This document shows positions 12,809-25,304 of a stretch of DNA of 64,000 nucleotides, piece by piece. Origin of the DNA: Nectonema munidae (Eukaryota > Nematomorpha > Nectonematoida > Nectonematidae); NCBI GenBank assembly GCA_030549495.1, contig JAUIRK010000927.1, positions 496,001 to 560,000 on the forward strand, given 5' to 3'. Below the pieces are notes generated by a model, which saw only the letters and a program-made list of their open reading frames with translations, did no database searches and was not told where the DNA came from. Both the position numbers and the translations under genes were made by a program. The first letter of the stretch is position 1. Each line of letters starts with the position of its first letter.

Positions 12809-15800
12809 GTATGCACTTTCATCATTTTATTCCTTGTTATGATTGATACCATACGTGGATCCGTCTGGTAGGGGGGATCTTAACTCCAAGGAAGCTTGTC
12901 AATTGAGGGTCTGGATATATTGGTATTAATTTTACCTTACTTGGCCGAATTTTCCTTGAATCAACTCAGATATACCGATCTTAATTAATGTTATGACCGT
13001 ATTGATAGATATACTTAGATCCTCGCTAAGAATCGCTAACCGCAATGAGATAACCGATAGCGGGAACCAAAGCTCATATTCTACAAGTGTAAAAATTTGT
13101 GTATGTTTTATATATCGTGCAGAATGCTCGTCTCCTAAACCAAGAAATAAAATAGATAGAAAAATCATATTAAATGCTAATATTTGATATTGATAAAGTT
13201 TGATAGAAGATATGCAATTTATATTTTTTAATACACAGATTAAACCTTTCTAGCTTTTTTATTTGTAAAATAGTGTCATGGTTTAAAATGTTTTAAATAG
13301 GTCGCTCCTAAAAATCTAAAATGACTTCAAACAATAACTCCGTCACTACTGCCTTCTCTACATTCCATATGGTGTTCGCGGAGTTTATAAAAATCGCTAA
13401 AAAAGCTTAAAACTGGTCTGCATTAATTGTGTTTTATAAAAAAAAATTGAAAATAAAGTTTTCAAGTTGAAATTAAAAATAACAGATAGAAAAATATTTG
13501 CACGAGACCCTAATTATTTTTTCTTGTTTTTTTTAGAGCATATAAACGACTCAATGATTTATCCATTCCACAAGTGTATGGCAAAGCGCATTTTAATGTC
13601 AATAATCTTAAATTAGACATCTGATTGGTTGTTTTGTTATGTGTTGCAAATGGTAGATAAAAATAACTTATTTTGAAAAACGCCTTTAAAACAAACACGA
13701 AATTTAAAATTTTTTGAAGCTTCATCTAGATGGAAAATTTGATTTACTAAATCGTGTTCAAATCAAGCATCAAATTTTGTTGAAAGCGAAATAGCTTTTT
13801 ATTTCAACTCCTTGAGCTTGGAAGAAGATTGGATGCTTTATGACAGTGGTTTTCAGGCCCGCATAGAAAATAGTACCATTAAAAAACAAGCTAGCATCAA
13901 AACTGTCAGGATTGCCTAAATTATTATTGATCTATTGATTGTACTGTGCACACAGATTGGAGAGTAGTTGTTTTATATCTATGACCTGTCCTTCTTTTGA
14001 GACTTCTTTGATTTCTTTTGAGACCGTGTGTACCATATTTTCTTTTGTTGCGGCCCTCTAGTGGAATGTCGGTTCTTGTTTGGCCCTTTGTTACTTTAAC
14101 CTTTATCATGCCAATCTTCATGAGACTCATTTATTGTCGTTTTTCATAATTTGAAAAACTTGGCTAAAAGTTCATATTGTATATACCTCAAAAAAAATTT
14201 ATTGTTTTTATTTTCATAAATGACGGGTAATTTTTAAAAAAAAATTGAAAAAATGAAATATTTATTAAAATAAAAACATTCAATAAACATACGAAATGTT
14301 AAAAATAAAAAAAATAAAAATTATTACAAAAAAAATTATTTTAAAAGAGATGTTCCCATATGGGAACGTCTTCATATTTTGACTGGAGTTTTAGGAAAAC
14401 AAAGTTTAATCATTTTTTTCTTTTTTTATACTTAAAAAATAAAATAACATCGTTTTTCAAAATAAATTTCATTATTATTAGTAGTGACATGAAAATGGTT
14501 CAAGGAGGTAGAGAACCACTCCGTTATCCTTTCGAAGAGTCTAATGTATTAGAAAAAAAGAAAGGTCAACATTGTGAAAATGATAATATAAAAATATCTT
14601 CCACTTATAAAAATAAATTTTTTTTTATTTGTTTCTAAAAATCCTTACATTTTAAAATTTTGGCTTAAATGACACTCTACGATTATTAAAATTTAAAAAC
14701 AGTTAATGGTAAAATTGTCCCAACACATCATGTGCATGTTGAGGAGTTTGTAAACCTTGGAAGATCTCAGATGTCATCGTTTGATGGAGAGTCATAGACA
14801 GATGATTTTCACAAATCCTTGACAAGCATTGTGGTAAAATTGGTATCAAACGAGTTTTTCTAAACATTCCGAGTTCATCATATGTATTGGTTCAAGCCTC
14901 AGGTATAAAAGTTACCCGGTCACTTTCGCACATACATGTATAACTATATGTTATACCAGGTTATACATATATAAGTATTATATTTGTATAATACATCAAA
15001 ACCGGTTTTGGAACATTTTTATGTTAGCAAACAGGTTTTATAAATTCTAGGCTATTTTTGAACACTATAGGAATAAAGGAATCTTTAATTTTTTAATGAT
15101 TATTTTTTTTTAAATTTAAAATAAATATCATCTCTCCAACTTCGTTTTTAATGGTGAGAGTAGTAAAAACAAGAGAGAGAGAGAGAGAGGGGCTAAGGAA
15201 AAAACGTGCCTTTTCGGACAATTTCCCCATAAAACACGACATAAATCTTAGACGGTGTGCAAAATTAAAACTGCATGTGCAGCGTATAATACGTCGTGCA
15301 CAACACAATCAATCCTACATTCTTTGAAAAATGTGCGCATACATGATTGACTTCGTAAAAAGGGCATGAGTGATTTTGCCTTGCGTTTGCCGCTAAGAGA
15401 TCTATGGTACACGAAAACCTCAATTAGCGCACTTAACCCATTAAGTCCCAATGTTCCCATTTGGGAACATAAGTAATTTCATCTTCATCTGCTTTTTTCA
15501 ATGACTTTGAATATAAATCGTCTGTGTTATTTTAAATATCGTCTGATTTCTATGGTACTTAATGGGTTAATAGCTTTCTTTAAAAATGGCATTACGTGAA
15601 TCCACACACTGTCTCAAGCATTTTTTCTTTATATTGACAAAGTGGGATTTTGTTCCTATCAAATTTTGCTCAAAGAATCTCACTTTAACCCATTAAGTCC
15701 CAATGCTCCCATTTGGGAACATACGTAATTTCATCTTTGTCTGTTTTTTTCAATGACTTTGAATATAAATCGTCTGCGTTTTTTAGATATCGTCTGATTT

Positions 15801-18051
15801 CTATGGTACTTAATGGGTTAATAAAGACTCAAATGAAATAATAAAAGAAAACTTTTTTTGTTTATCTCTAATACTCTAATATCTAATCACAAAATCAGGC
15901 AGAGTTTATTGGAAAAAAAGGAAAATTGTACTATAAGGTTTGATCAGGAAATCCAGGGACTCATTGCTTCTAGTCGAATTATTCTCAAATCAATTGAAAA
16001 GTAATCAACTAAGTCACTCAATGACTACCAATTATCGAGAACAACGTATTGACCAATTATCGAGAACAGCGTATTATTAATATAACATACACATACAAAT
16101 TCTAAAAATGAAATATAACTAAAAAAAATTTTGTAGGAAACTTTGCACGTCAATATGCGTATATAAAACCGATTTAAAATACTTAAAATTTTTCCAATCT
16201 CATAACTAAGTGAAATTACTTAGCTTTGATTTTTAAACCGTCTTCTTGATATATAAAAATTGGTTGGAAAAGATGAGGAGGCGATTAGTTTTCAAAAGCA
16301 TGCTCTTTAAGTGCTTGATATGATTTCACAAGTGTTTGACATTCGATATCTTCTTACTTTTAGGAGAATTCAAGTTTGTTGATGCGGAAGAGGTTGCGAA
16401 GTTGTGGGGCTTGCGCAAGAACAAACAGGCGATGAATTACGACAAGCTTTCTCGCGCCCTCCGCTACTACTACGACAAGAACATCATCAAAAAGGTGCTC
16501 GGCAAAAAATACGTCTACCGCTTCGTAAACCCCAAGAGCTCCTGCTACGCAGCGCCCTCCGACTACATCACTCAGCGAATGCTCCTGGATCGCTGCTCCA
16601 AGAATCTTGCTCCCATTCCTCATCGCCCGCACAAAGATTCCCAACAGCATCAGGCAGCCATCGCCTCCTTCCTACTGAAAAACCGAGTTAATCCGAGCAT
16701 CGACGAAGCCCATCGAACCTACTACTCTCCTCACCACGAAGAGCCGGTTTCCCTTTTTAAGAATGGCTCAGGAGAGAGTAAGAAGTATGCGCTTGATTTC
16801 ACCTTTTCTTCAGCCAAAAACAACAACAACCCTGACATCAAAATCAAATCAGAACAGACTTTTGAAACTTCCTCCAAGAGCGAAGTGAGCTCTCTTGCTG
16901 GCAAATCTTCAGCAACCACCTCTCTTTCAAACTTCAAAAATACCAATACCAACAACGAAACCTCACTTTGCAGATTGCCACCGGCCTCAACACAGCAGAC
17001 GCTATCTCCGCAACAACGCTTCGCTGCAGCTTCGGCATTTTCCGCTTTTCCTTCATTCGCTCTTTCTCCATATTCTCCTTTCTATCCAAATGCTGCTGCC
17101 GCCCAACACTTCTTTTCTTCTCTCAGTCAACAACACCACCAGCACAGTATTATGCAGCAACACCTCCTCAACTCCAATAACAGCAGCGCCACCCCCACTA
17201 GTATTATCAACGGGGCTGGGGTGCCTAACTTTCTAAGTCAAAGCAACGAAAGCACGAGTGGAGCAGGCTGCTCCTTGAATCAAAGTATTTTCAATCTTCG
17301 CCATTCTTTCAAGAGGGGAGAGGAAGATGATAAAGCCTACAACAATCAATTAGCGTCTTCCAATAGCGATGAACCGGCAGCGAGCAAACGACAGCACCCA
17401 ACTGCTGAAAAGTGCTCTGCGGTCTCAGCACGAGTGAAGGAGGTGCTTGCGTGCTCCAGCGACCGCGATTTTTCGCCCGCCTTGTCGCCGAATCATCTCT
17501 CCAAGGAAGACGCGTCTCCTGACTCGGGGATCCACGGACTCTCTCCCGTGATGAGCAGCCACGTCATCGTGAGCGACAAAGAGAGCAGCGTGGACAACAG
17601 TAGACAGTCCTCGCCCACCAGCAGTATTCTCAAGCCCAAGAAAATCCGTCCTGCTCCCCTCACGCTCGCCAGCTCCTCCTCATCTTCGCAGCGGATGAAG
17701 AATGCCAACACCACCTCTAGCTACCTCGACACCCCCATCCTCAACCTGAGTTCGCCGCTGATGCACTTCCTGCCGCCGTCTGCAAACGCCTCTGGCTTCG
17801 AACAAGCCCACCCCAACTTCTTCTTCCCCTTTTCCTTGTTCACGTCCTTCCCCTCATCCCCACTTCACCTTAGCCCGCCTCCCCTCACATTCTTCCCCAA
17901 GCATTCCCCGTCTTTCCAGTTTCCCTCCACCCTGTCTCCATCCTTCGCAGCGAATGCCACTGCAGCAGCCTCTTGTAAAAACTTCTACTTTCCCCCCACA
18001 ACTTCTGATCTCGCCAGCAACAACACTCTCAAGAGTCTGTCTCTGAAATAA
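12712..18051 (+). CDS. ETS transcription factor of the ELK/TCF subfamily (two exons seen, 5' exon missing)
   Basis: This is a nuclear transcription factor predicted to bind GGA(A/T)-core DNA and respond to MAPK signalling. Exons 12712-12808 and 16364-18051 join in phase 1 (gaa g|gt to ag|ga gaa). The joined ETS domain starts [11 protein letters not shown] and continues [47 protein letters not shown] and YVYRFV. This resembles ELK1/ELK3 more than ERF, ETV or PNT types. As in ELK proteins the ETS domain is N-terminal and a long disordered Ser/Pro/Asn-rich tail follows. The tail holds [13 protein letters not shown] (17629-17667), like the ELK MAPK docking domain; an Ser/Pro region (17731-17940), like the ELK activation box; and FQFP (17914-17925), the ERK DEF-type docking motif. 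IKSE (16843-16854) fits a SUMOylation consensus. Frame is open from 12712 with no ATG, so the start codon lies in an upstream exon that I could not identify. Confidence 0.92.
14349..14368. repeat. Palindrome shared in core with the piggyBac-type MITEs
   Basis: gttcccatatgggaac is a perfect 16-bp palindrome. The MITEs at 15433 and 15685 carry the same core with one change (gttcccatttgggaac or gctcccatttgggaac). It may be the last trace of another copy. Confidence 0.4.
15433..15570 (+). mobile_element. piggyBac-type MITE
   Basis: TTAA lies at 15433-15436 and 15567-15570. The inverted ends are cccattaagt and acttaatggg. The interior reads tgttcccatttgggaaca, taatttcatcttcatctgc, aatgactttgaatataaatc and cgtctgatttctatgg. 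There is no coding capacity. It is nearly identical to the copy 115 bp downstream, so these two are young relative to the 7815 copy. Confidence 0.85.
15685..15821 (+). mobile_element. piggyBac-type MITE
   Basis: TTAA lies at 15685-15688 and 15818-15821, with the same ends and interior as the copy at 15433 and the same orientation. Only scattered changes separate the two. Confidence 0.85.
16364..18051 (+). CDS. ELK terminal exon: C-terminal ETS half, docking sites, stop
   Basis: The acceptor is cttacttttag|gagaattc. The exon encodes the DNA-recognition helix ([17 protein letters not shown]) and all of the tail, ending ...KSLSLK and TAA at 18049-18051. The open frame extends 28 bases upstream of the acceptor, but those bases are intron and break the ETS alignment. 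The exon is noticeably GC-richer than its flanks, and its antisense open frames are by-products of that. Confidence 0.93.
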
Positions 18052-18745
18052 TGCCAAAGTTATTGTAGTCGATATATCATCATGATGCCACCACACCAAG
18101 ACGCACAGACTCTTTATTTCGATTTTTGTATTTACCTACTGATTTTACGTTTTTTACCGAAACAGTCCGCACACTTTTACGATTACTCACTCTTGTGATT
18201 GGTAGGTAATAGTGTCTTGCGAATCATGAGGGCGCCTAATTTTGTTACCTTGTTACTTCCTTCTTAGTCAGTCATTCATCAACTTAATTTCATGATATCA
18301 TCTTTATTATCACTAACAACGATTTTTTACTCCATGATTTGTATCTATTTTCTAATAGGATTTTAAAGTTAGCTATTTTAGAGAACAACAAGCTTTCCAT
18401 CTCCATATGCAAGCCATTTTTAACCAATATTTTATATGATGATATACACATTTATTTATTTATTTATATATATAATATAATATATATGTATGTAAAATCA
18501 TTGTTGATTTTTATGAGTTGTTTTTAAAATTTATTATTATTATTAATGTCGCATATTTTAACACATACAAAAATATATATGTATATCAATATCAATCACC
18601 CTTCTACTCCATCCAACGTTTTCTGCAGTTGTTAGACGTGTCTGTGTTTATCCCAGAAATTGATTGTACGTGTTCACACACAAACGCGAATTCATTTATA
18701 ACAATGTAGCATATATAGTGTTATTTATTTTACTCTATTATGATT

Positions 18746-18751
18746 AATAAA
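18746..18751 (+). terminator. Probable ELK polyadenylation signal
   Basis: AATAAA lies about 695 bases after the ELK stop codon, preceded by an AT-rich 3' UTR-like stretch (18052-18745). Other signals could be used. Confidence 0.45.
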
Positions 18752-18770
18752 AATATTATAACCTATGCAT

Positions 18771-19844
18771 ACTCACTCATTTTCACTCAAACAAAGTTGA
18801 CGAGCATTTGGTGAAGTTTTTTTTTCTTTGAAAAATTCAGATACTCAAACTTTATTTTAAATTTCATAGTTATTTTTTCTGATATGAAAAAAAAATTAAT
18901 TTTTTTAGTTTTAACTCTTTAAATTATGAAAGCATTAATGTGATTGTTTCGAACATTTCTTTTGGATTATTCAAATATTCGGCACTAAAATTTAATCACT
19001 TTCAACCATATGTAACATGAATTATCGGATATAGCTTGTATATGGTCCAAGCCGGAATAAAATTTCAAACTTGGATAATAATTGTTATCTTGAGTCTTAT
19101 TTTTAACATGTCAAGGTGTTAATTTTATGCGTGTATACAAAGTATTAAGACCTAAGCTTGTATCAAAGTAGATAGATGCTAATGATTTGAAATTAAATAA
19201 AATATATTTAAAACATATGTTAGCATTTTTTTTAAATAATAAAAAAAGTAAAGTTTAAAATTTTTAACTTCATCAAAATATAGATTTTACTTTCACAAGT
19301 TTTATTTACATACAGTAAGCTCTCGTTTATCCAACAACCCCGCTAACACATTATTGACTGTAACCGTTTTTTCAAAGCCGCGACAGGAAAATAGGTTTAT
19401 TGCAGTTAAATCGTGACATATGGTAAATCTATTCATGATTAATCTTTTTAAAAGTTTTTTTTGGAGTAAAACTATTCCCCTTTCTTAGTCCAAATTAACG
19501 CTAAATAAGCAAGCTCCGAGATCCAAACCTCCCTTTTATAGCTTATCATTATTGTTCTTATTATAGATGAGACGCCATTAAAACCTTAGCTCATTGATCG
19601 CAATTTTAGGATACTCAAGATTTCGGCGACAAAATATAAAGATCCGAGATCTAGAGTTTGGAATTCGTGATTTTCAGTCGTTTCATTCTGACTTCTCATT
19701 CGTTTATGAAACAAAAAGCTCTTTGTTCCATGAGAGCGAGCTTTCAAAGCGACACCCGATAACGTTTCCTAAGAGACATTTTGTCTATTACCATTTTAAA
19801 ACGTTTTAAATTAATTTATACGTTCCTCTCTCTCCACTTTTCTT
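18771..19844. other. Gene-free AT-rich stretch
   Basis: No gene was recognised. A possible pogo/Tigger terminus is listed separately at 19311. The open frame at 19594-19809 has no domain. Confidence 0.45.
19311..19345. mobile_element. pogo/Tigger-like terminal repeat
   Basis: tacagtaagctctcgtttat, then ccaac, follows the TA + CAGT..ACTCTCGTTTATCC pattern of pogo/Tigger ends. The other end was not located. Confidence 0.35.
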
Positions 19845-20005
19845 GATTTTGTGCTTCATCTTCAGTGAGACCGAGTCGCTCTTTCAGACAATCTTTCTAT
19901 CTTTGGAACTGTCTTCCCTGACTTGATGCACAGCGTTATCTTCTTTCTTCCTTAAAACATGACCAAACCATCGAAGTTTACTGTATCTCCAGCATTCTTT
20001 GAAAA
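19845..20005 (-). pseudogene. Fragment of LINE reverse transcriptase, C-terminal part
   Basis: On the - strand, frame segments read KLRWFGHVLRKKEDNAVHQV and, about 30 bases on in another frame, DCLKERLGLTEDEA. The pairing of (L)RWFGHV(L)R with a GLTEDEA-type segment is typical of the C-terminal region of reverse transcriptases from non-LTR retrotransposons with an endonuclease. The two pieces lie in different frames and the usual segment between them is shortened, so this is a short, dead fragment. It is unrelated to the LINE at 50072. Confidence 0.65.
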
Positions 20006-21039
20006 CTATATCTTCATTTTTATTCCTTCTTTTATCTTATATAAATATCATATATACCATTTTTACTTCTATATTGTCTTCTTTCAATTCTAATTAGTCT
20101 TTTTTAAGTCCTAAATTTCAATTCTAAAAAAAAGTTCAATGTTTCCAAAGTTACGAGACGGATTATTATTCGCACATACAGGTATGTTCCTGAAAATAAT
20201 AGCCTATACTTGAGAAGCGGATTAGACACGAGCGTTTATGGTAATAAAATTCTTCTTCATCAGTTGTTCTGTCAAGACCACTGAAGACAAACTTTTAACA
20301 CGTATGCCCATCCCTAAAATATCTTGATAGTGGGGTTACTTAAATAAAAGTGTTGATAACTTCATCTCTTCTCAACTCCGGATTCAGAGTGTGTCTATTG
20401 TGGTCTCAAGATTGTGCTCCTCCCAGAAACTATTAAATTTCCTACCCTGGTTGAGAAGAAGCATATTACACGTAAAACGCAAAATATTCCACGCTTTTCA
20501 GTGCTGATGTTTTGGCAGAAGCATTCGCCTCTACCTTTCTGTCTCGGGGCTCATATTTCGCATTTTAATGCCAACATTCTTTTCTTGCATCAAAACAACG
20601 TTATCTCTCTTCCAAATTAATCTTCTCTACTTCTAACCTACTCCTTGCTCTCTTTCTCAATCACAATCGACCACCGAATGATGATGGCTGCATTTTTATC
20701 GTGAAGTGTTTGTGTTGTGTCTTATTTATCATATCATCTCTTTCTCCATGAGAAAATTGTTTTCTTCTCCTTCATACGAAATGAGTTGGATAAGGAGGGG
20801 GGAAGAGGATTGCCAAATATATTCAGCATCTCTCAAAAATGCTTTTCTATTTTGAAAGTGAAGAAGAAGTTGTATGGTGATTAATTAGGTGTGAGAACAA
20901 ACAAAAAAATAAAGCTTTCTTCCCACCAAGGAAAGAAAGAGCACAAACAAACAACCTGCTTTTACTTCACTCTTAAAAAGTTCTATTTTTTTTCTCTTCA
21001 TCTTCAAATATTTGTTCGTGAAGGAATAATATTAACTCT
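20006..21039. other. Gene-free stretch, moderately GC-rich
   Basis: No coding motif was seen. 20270-20760 has less A+T than its surroundings and a 68-residue frame at 20414-20620 without a recognisable domain. Confidence 0.4.
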
Positions 21040-21176
21040 AGAATGGGGTGCTTTCATTTTTCAATAAATAAGGCTTGTTGTGAACTATGGGTAAAGAATG
21101 CTTGATACCGGATCGTACCCGAGACCCTACGTTACGGTGTCAAAGCCAAGTAACCAATCAACCTTACTCGCATGCC
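21040..21176 (-). mobile_element. tRNA-derived SINE, family 1, old copy
   Basis: The + strand shows the diverged family pattern: tggggtgctttcat, tgtgaactatgggtaaag, gcttgataccggatcgtacc, aagccaagtaaccaatcaac, cttactcgcatgcc. The B box is altered. Confidence 0.6.
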
Positions 21177-22116
21177 TTCAAAAATTTATAACTTAAAACA
21201 ACTTAAAAATCTATATAATATAATTCTCTCTACTTGAAGAATGTGCCAGGTGAAAACATTTTCCAATGGAAAAAAGGCAACAACCAATATCTTCCTATAG
21301 CTTCTTCTCTTTCTACACACCTACTTTCCCAAACTTTTTAACCAAAAATTTTAAAGTTTCATTTTGCTTAAAATTTTTCCCAATCAGTATATATTTGCTT
21401 AAATTTCGCTCTAATTGTCGCAAGAGGAGGTTGTGAGGCAAACAGAACATTATGCATGATAATGTTTGTAAAAAAATGTTATTAATTTTAGGAAAAAAAA
21501 ATTACAAATTCAAAAAAGAATATAAACGTATATGACTTTGATTTATATGTACAGTAACTATTTGTATAAGTTACATGATGATGATGAGAGAAGCTAGTTG
21601 CAGCGCTTCGTACAACGTCGGAAAGTACAATTGGTTTATTGAGCAATACAAAAACGAAAGAAAGAAAGAAGGAGAAACTCATCGGTCTACGCTTTATGGG
21701 GAAAAATGAATTGACTGAGAGTCTGAGTTTGATAAAGAATTTCTGCATGAACCTACAAATATTTATGAAACGCGAAAATAAGATTGTCAAGTTTCTTGAA
21801 ACAGTAAGAGCGATCAAATCGGCAAAGTAACGTGCCTTATTTTATTATACGATAAGCAAAAGCAAAATAGAGCATTTTTCATTTATCAGTTGAAGAGAAG
21901 AATTTGTCCTTTCCGAAAAGATATCCAAGAAATATATAATATTCCGAGAAAGCGACATAAAAGAAACTTATAGTAGTAGAAAGCCTTTCCAGTTTACGAT
22001 GGAATTATCACTCAATATGATTTATCCATTTTTAAAATATAAAAAACACACAAGCATCGCATGTAAATTTCTTTGAATGAAAAATGAATATTTCCAATGT
22101 TACTTCGTGTATTTGA

Positions 22117-22176
22117 CAGGATTGTGGGTAGTCGGAAAAATGCTTTTCCGATTCCAACTCCGACTCCACCTATTTG
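22117..22176. repeat. Possible DNA-transposon end with (CCGACT)-like repeats
   Basis: caggattgtgggtagtcgg is followed by tccgattccaactccgactc. A caggatt(t/g)g end followed by tandem ccgactcc units recurs in variants at 28905 and 63355. Confidence 0.3.
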
Positions 22177-23504
22177 TATTTTTTTTAACAACTTTGACTT
22201 TAAAAATTTATAATTGTGAAACATCAACTTTTCTCCTTCAAATGGTATAAATCTCCAAAAAGTGTGATGCCATGCACCATATTTCAACGTCCTTTGTGAA
22301 AGTTAATTTTAGATAGTCATGGAAAGATTTCCTGAAATCTTAGACATTTCTACTTTGTGTTGCGAGCAAAAAATTTGATCTATTTTCTTCAACATAAATT
22401 ATTATTAAAATGTTCGTGTTGGTTTGTATTTCTAGTTTAGTGTCTTCTTTGCATTGTCTTCAAAAAGATTTTCAATTTATTGTCTATAACCTTTTTATCT
22501 AAGACAAAACCTTACGATTCATAAACTGAATTTATCCAAAGGTATTTGCTTTGAATTTTTTTTCTAAAAACTTTCTACTCATAAACTGAGTTTTGATCCT
22601 TTGCAAACTGATTTTAGAGCATAAAATAAAAAAGTTCATTCTTTAATTTTATTGAATTTTCCAGCCTTTTTCGATATGGGTTGCAAAAATAAACGAAAAA
22701 ATACACGGCTTCGACTAAAATGATAAACACTTCCCCACAGCTCTGGTTATTAGATATGCACGGGTAACTCTCGTACCTGAAGGAATAAGCTGAACTCTTG
22801 GATGACTTTTTTCAAGATATTTTAACTTATTTTGGCTTACTTTGATTGATTAAAAGAAAAAATTCCATCCAATCAGATTCATCAATTCTCTTTAACTCGT
22901 TTAACGAAAAAAATGAACGTTTTTTATATAGCTATTAATGAAATCGGACTTGAAACTTCACAATCCTGGTATTGTAGTTGAAAATTGAGCTTACATCATC
23001 GGAATGTGAAATTATTTTGCCTTTACCTCTTACGCATTGGCATATATCATTCATATATTTTAAAAATAACAAATGATCTTGCCATGATTAGAATAGAAAA
23101 ATCAAAATTTTGGTACCCATGATTTAGAATAGAAAAATCAGATTTAGAGAAGGGTATTATCGTAGACTTTATATCCAAAAAAGCCTTTTTAAAATTCAAA
23201 AAAAGCCTTTGTAAAATTTAAAAAAAACATATAGTTTTTTTTGTTTCCAGTGAAGGATTCAGAAATATATGATGATAGTTTTGTGATAGCATTCTTATCA
23301 GTTGATCTTCTTGGAAAAGAAAGTTTTTGATCATCGGAAAAAAATGATATATTTCTAAGGTAACAGAAGTTTTGAGTGAATGATTTTTCAAAAAGATTAG
23401 ACAGTAAAGAAATTAGTCTGTATACGAAGAGTCTTTTATGACAATGAATAATTATCTTCTATCATAATTGTAATGAAAATTATTTCTAATATTGTTTAAA
23501 GTGT

Positions 23505-23630
23505 GTAGTTAGCCGGTCATCGAGCACAGTCAACTTAACAAAAACAAATCGTCTACATGTATCAATACGTTTTAATACAAATCTTCTGCTACCATCTGAT
23601 AGTTTTTGTCGTTAACGGGCTAGCATATGT
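23505..23630. mobile_element. Relic of a piggyBac-type MITE
   Basis: The ends gttagccggtcatcgagcac and gtcgttaacgggctagc, with an interior aatcgtctacatg and caaatcttctgc, recall the diverged MITE at 7815. TTAA is not intact at the left end. Confidence 0.4.
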
Positions 23631-23745
23631 AATTTTGATTTAAGATGTATTTATTATATGAACTTTTTAATATGTCTCTTTCATTTTACTTCTAAACAAC
23701 TCTCTTACTGATTCATCTACTATATAATTTGTGGTACTAGGACAA

Positions 23746-23766
23746 CCCCCCCCCCCCCCCCCCCCC
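23746..23766. repeat. Run of 21 C
   Basis: It is an unbroken C homopolymer in a very AT-rich surrounding. Similar runs inside the hAT MITEs suggest, but do not prove, a transposon origin. Confidence 0.9.
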
Positions 23767-25304
23767 TGATAAATTTAAAGCCATGAAAATGTTTTTAGCA
23801 AACAGCCACAGTACTAATTGGATTGTTTAAAAAATTTTCTTAAACAAGATTAATTTTTGTCCAAATTGAACCTCGGAGGATTTTGTTCTGATGCCATAAT
23901 TTGTAGTAGTTTTCTTCTTTTTACAACACTAATGTATTAACAAATTTTTTTATAAAATTTTAGCAAATGCTCATGTTTGAAGCTAGCTTCTACGAATGTT
24001 AGTAAAGCAAAGCACATATGGCTTTGGAAAAGTCATGAACACAATTTTCATACCTTACAAATACAATAAATTGCTTACGAAATAACGCACACGAAAATAA
24101 CAATCATATTTGCATCAAGATTTTTTCATTCTCTTTTTTTCTGGAATTATAACATAATTGGATGAAAAATCAAGGTTCTTTTATGAAGACAATTTATTCA
24201 TCATTTTCAATTTTTTTTACACATTTACCTTTAATTATATTCAAAGGCACGATTTCTTTCGTAATAAAATTCTTTTTCCTTCTTAATACCAATGATTTGA
24301 AGTATTGTTTTGTAGAAGGTGTCTCCAAGCTTTTATAACAGTATTTTAAGCCCAAAAATTGACCATATTTAGCAGCATTGATTGCACATGTTACAGTAAA
24401 GACAAGTTATTACAAGATTATCATCAGCCAATAGCAGCAGTACATCTGTGGTCACATGGCACTAGTGGCTTGAGTGATGAGAGTCTTTTTTCGATTCTTC
24501 CGGATTCAATGCCTGATCCCAACATCTCGATCATCTGTCCAAATAGTCTTTGCAGATAAAAATGTATTGACACTACCTAGTATATTTTAGGCATTAAACT
24601 TAACTTGATTAATTTAATTGATTAACCAAATTTTTAATATTGAATTGGAACTAATAGAAGATGGCTGCTTTGAAGCATTCATGTTAATATTGTAAATGTT
24701 ATCGGCATTTTGCCAAAACGAGTTATCCGCGGAAAAAAGAATCATGAAAAATTCGATGCGTAAAAGAAATTGTTCTAGCTAGGAGATCGTTTTCGTTTTG
24801 AAAATGGATATGAAGCCAACTCGATGATCTTTCTCGATCTATGTTCTATGATTTATTTGACAGCTAATTATTATTTGAGTCAGTCCTTTTCACTCACTTG
24901 TACAGAGTATGCAAATGTTTAATATGCGAAGAGTATTTGTTTTATTGGTTTTTATGGATGTCAAAGTAATCATAAAAATCGATGAGCTTACTTGAACATA
25001 AAATTTAAAATTTTTTGAGATTATGTTATTGATGCCAGACTTATGGGTCACTCATTTGTGTTCATGCATATCTTGTTATATATTTAGACGAGAAAAATAA
25101 AATTTTAACTTTTTTTTGCAATTCAGACATTCTTTCAATTCATGATTTGCATTTAGTAGAAATCAATAATAATAATAATAATAATCAACATATACTTACA
25201 CGTATTTCCTTGCATAGATATTTGAAGCAAAAGTTACCCTATCTTAAATAAATTTTAACGTTATTGCAAGCGTGTTTAATTTTTCAGATTGAAACAAGCA
25301 TTAA

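Larger units (their letters stand above)
12809..16363 (+). other. ELK intron
   Basis: This GT-AG intron of 3,555 bp splits the ETS domain after IISWTGQE. It carries two piggyBac-type MITEs (15433-15570 and 15685-15821), a (GA)n run at about 15171-15190 and a palindrome at 14349-14368 (tgttcccatatgggaac core). Open frames inside it (for example 13924-14130 on the - strand) have no family motif. Confidence 0.8.
21177..25304. other. Gene-free stretch with scattered repeats
   Basis: No gene was recognised. It holds a possible repeat end at 22117, a piggyBac MITE relic at about 23505 and a 21-C run at 23746. The frame at 24359-24559 lies in a less AT-rich patch but has no family motif. Confidence 0.45.

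Noticed and set aside
16336-16363. N-terminal residues of the long ELK frame as the true start
   Set aside because: The ATG at 16336 lies in intron sequence before a clear acceptor (tttag at 16363), and the ETS domain would lack its first third, which is found at 12712.
16360-18099. Antisense and shifted frames across the ELK last exon
   Set aside because: They overlap a strongly supported exon, have no family motif and arise from its higher GC content.
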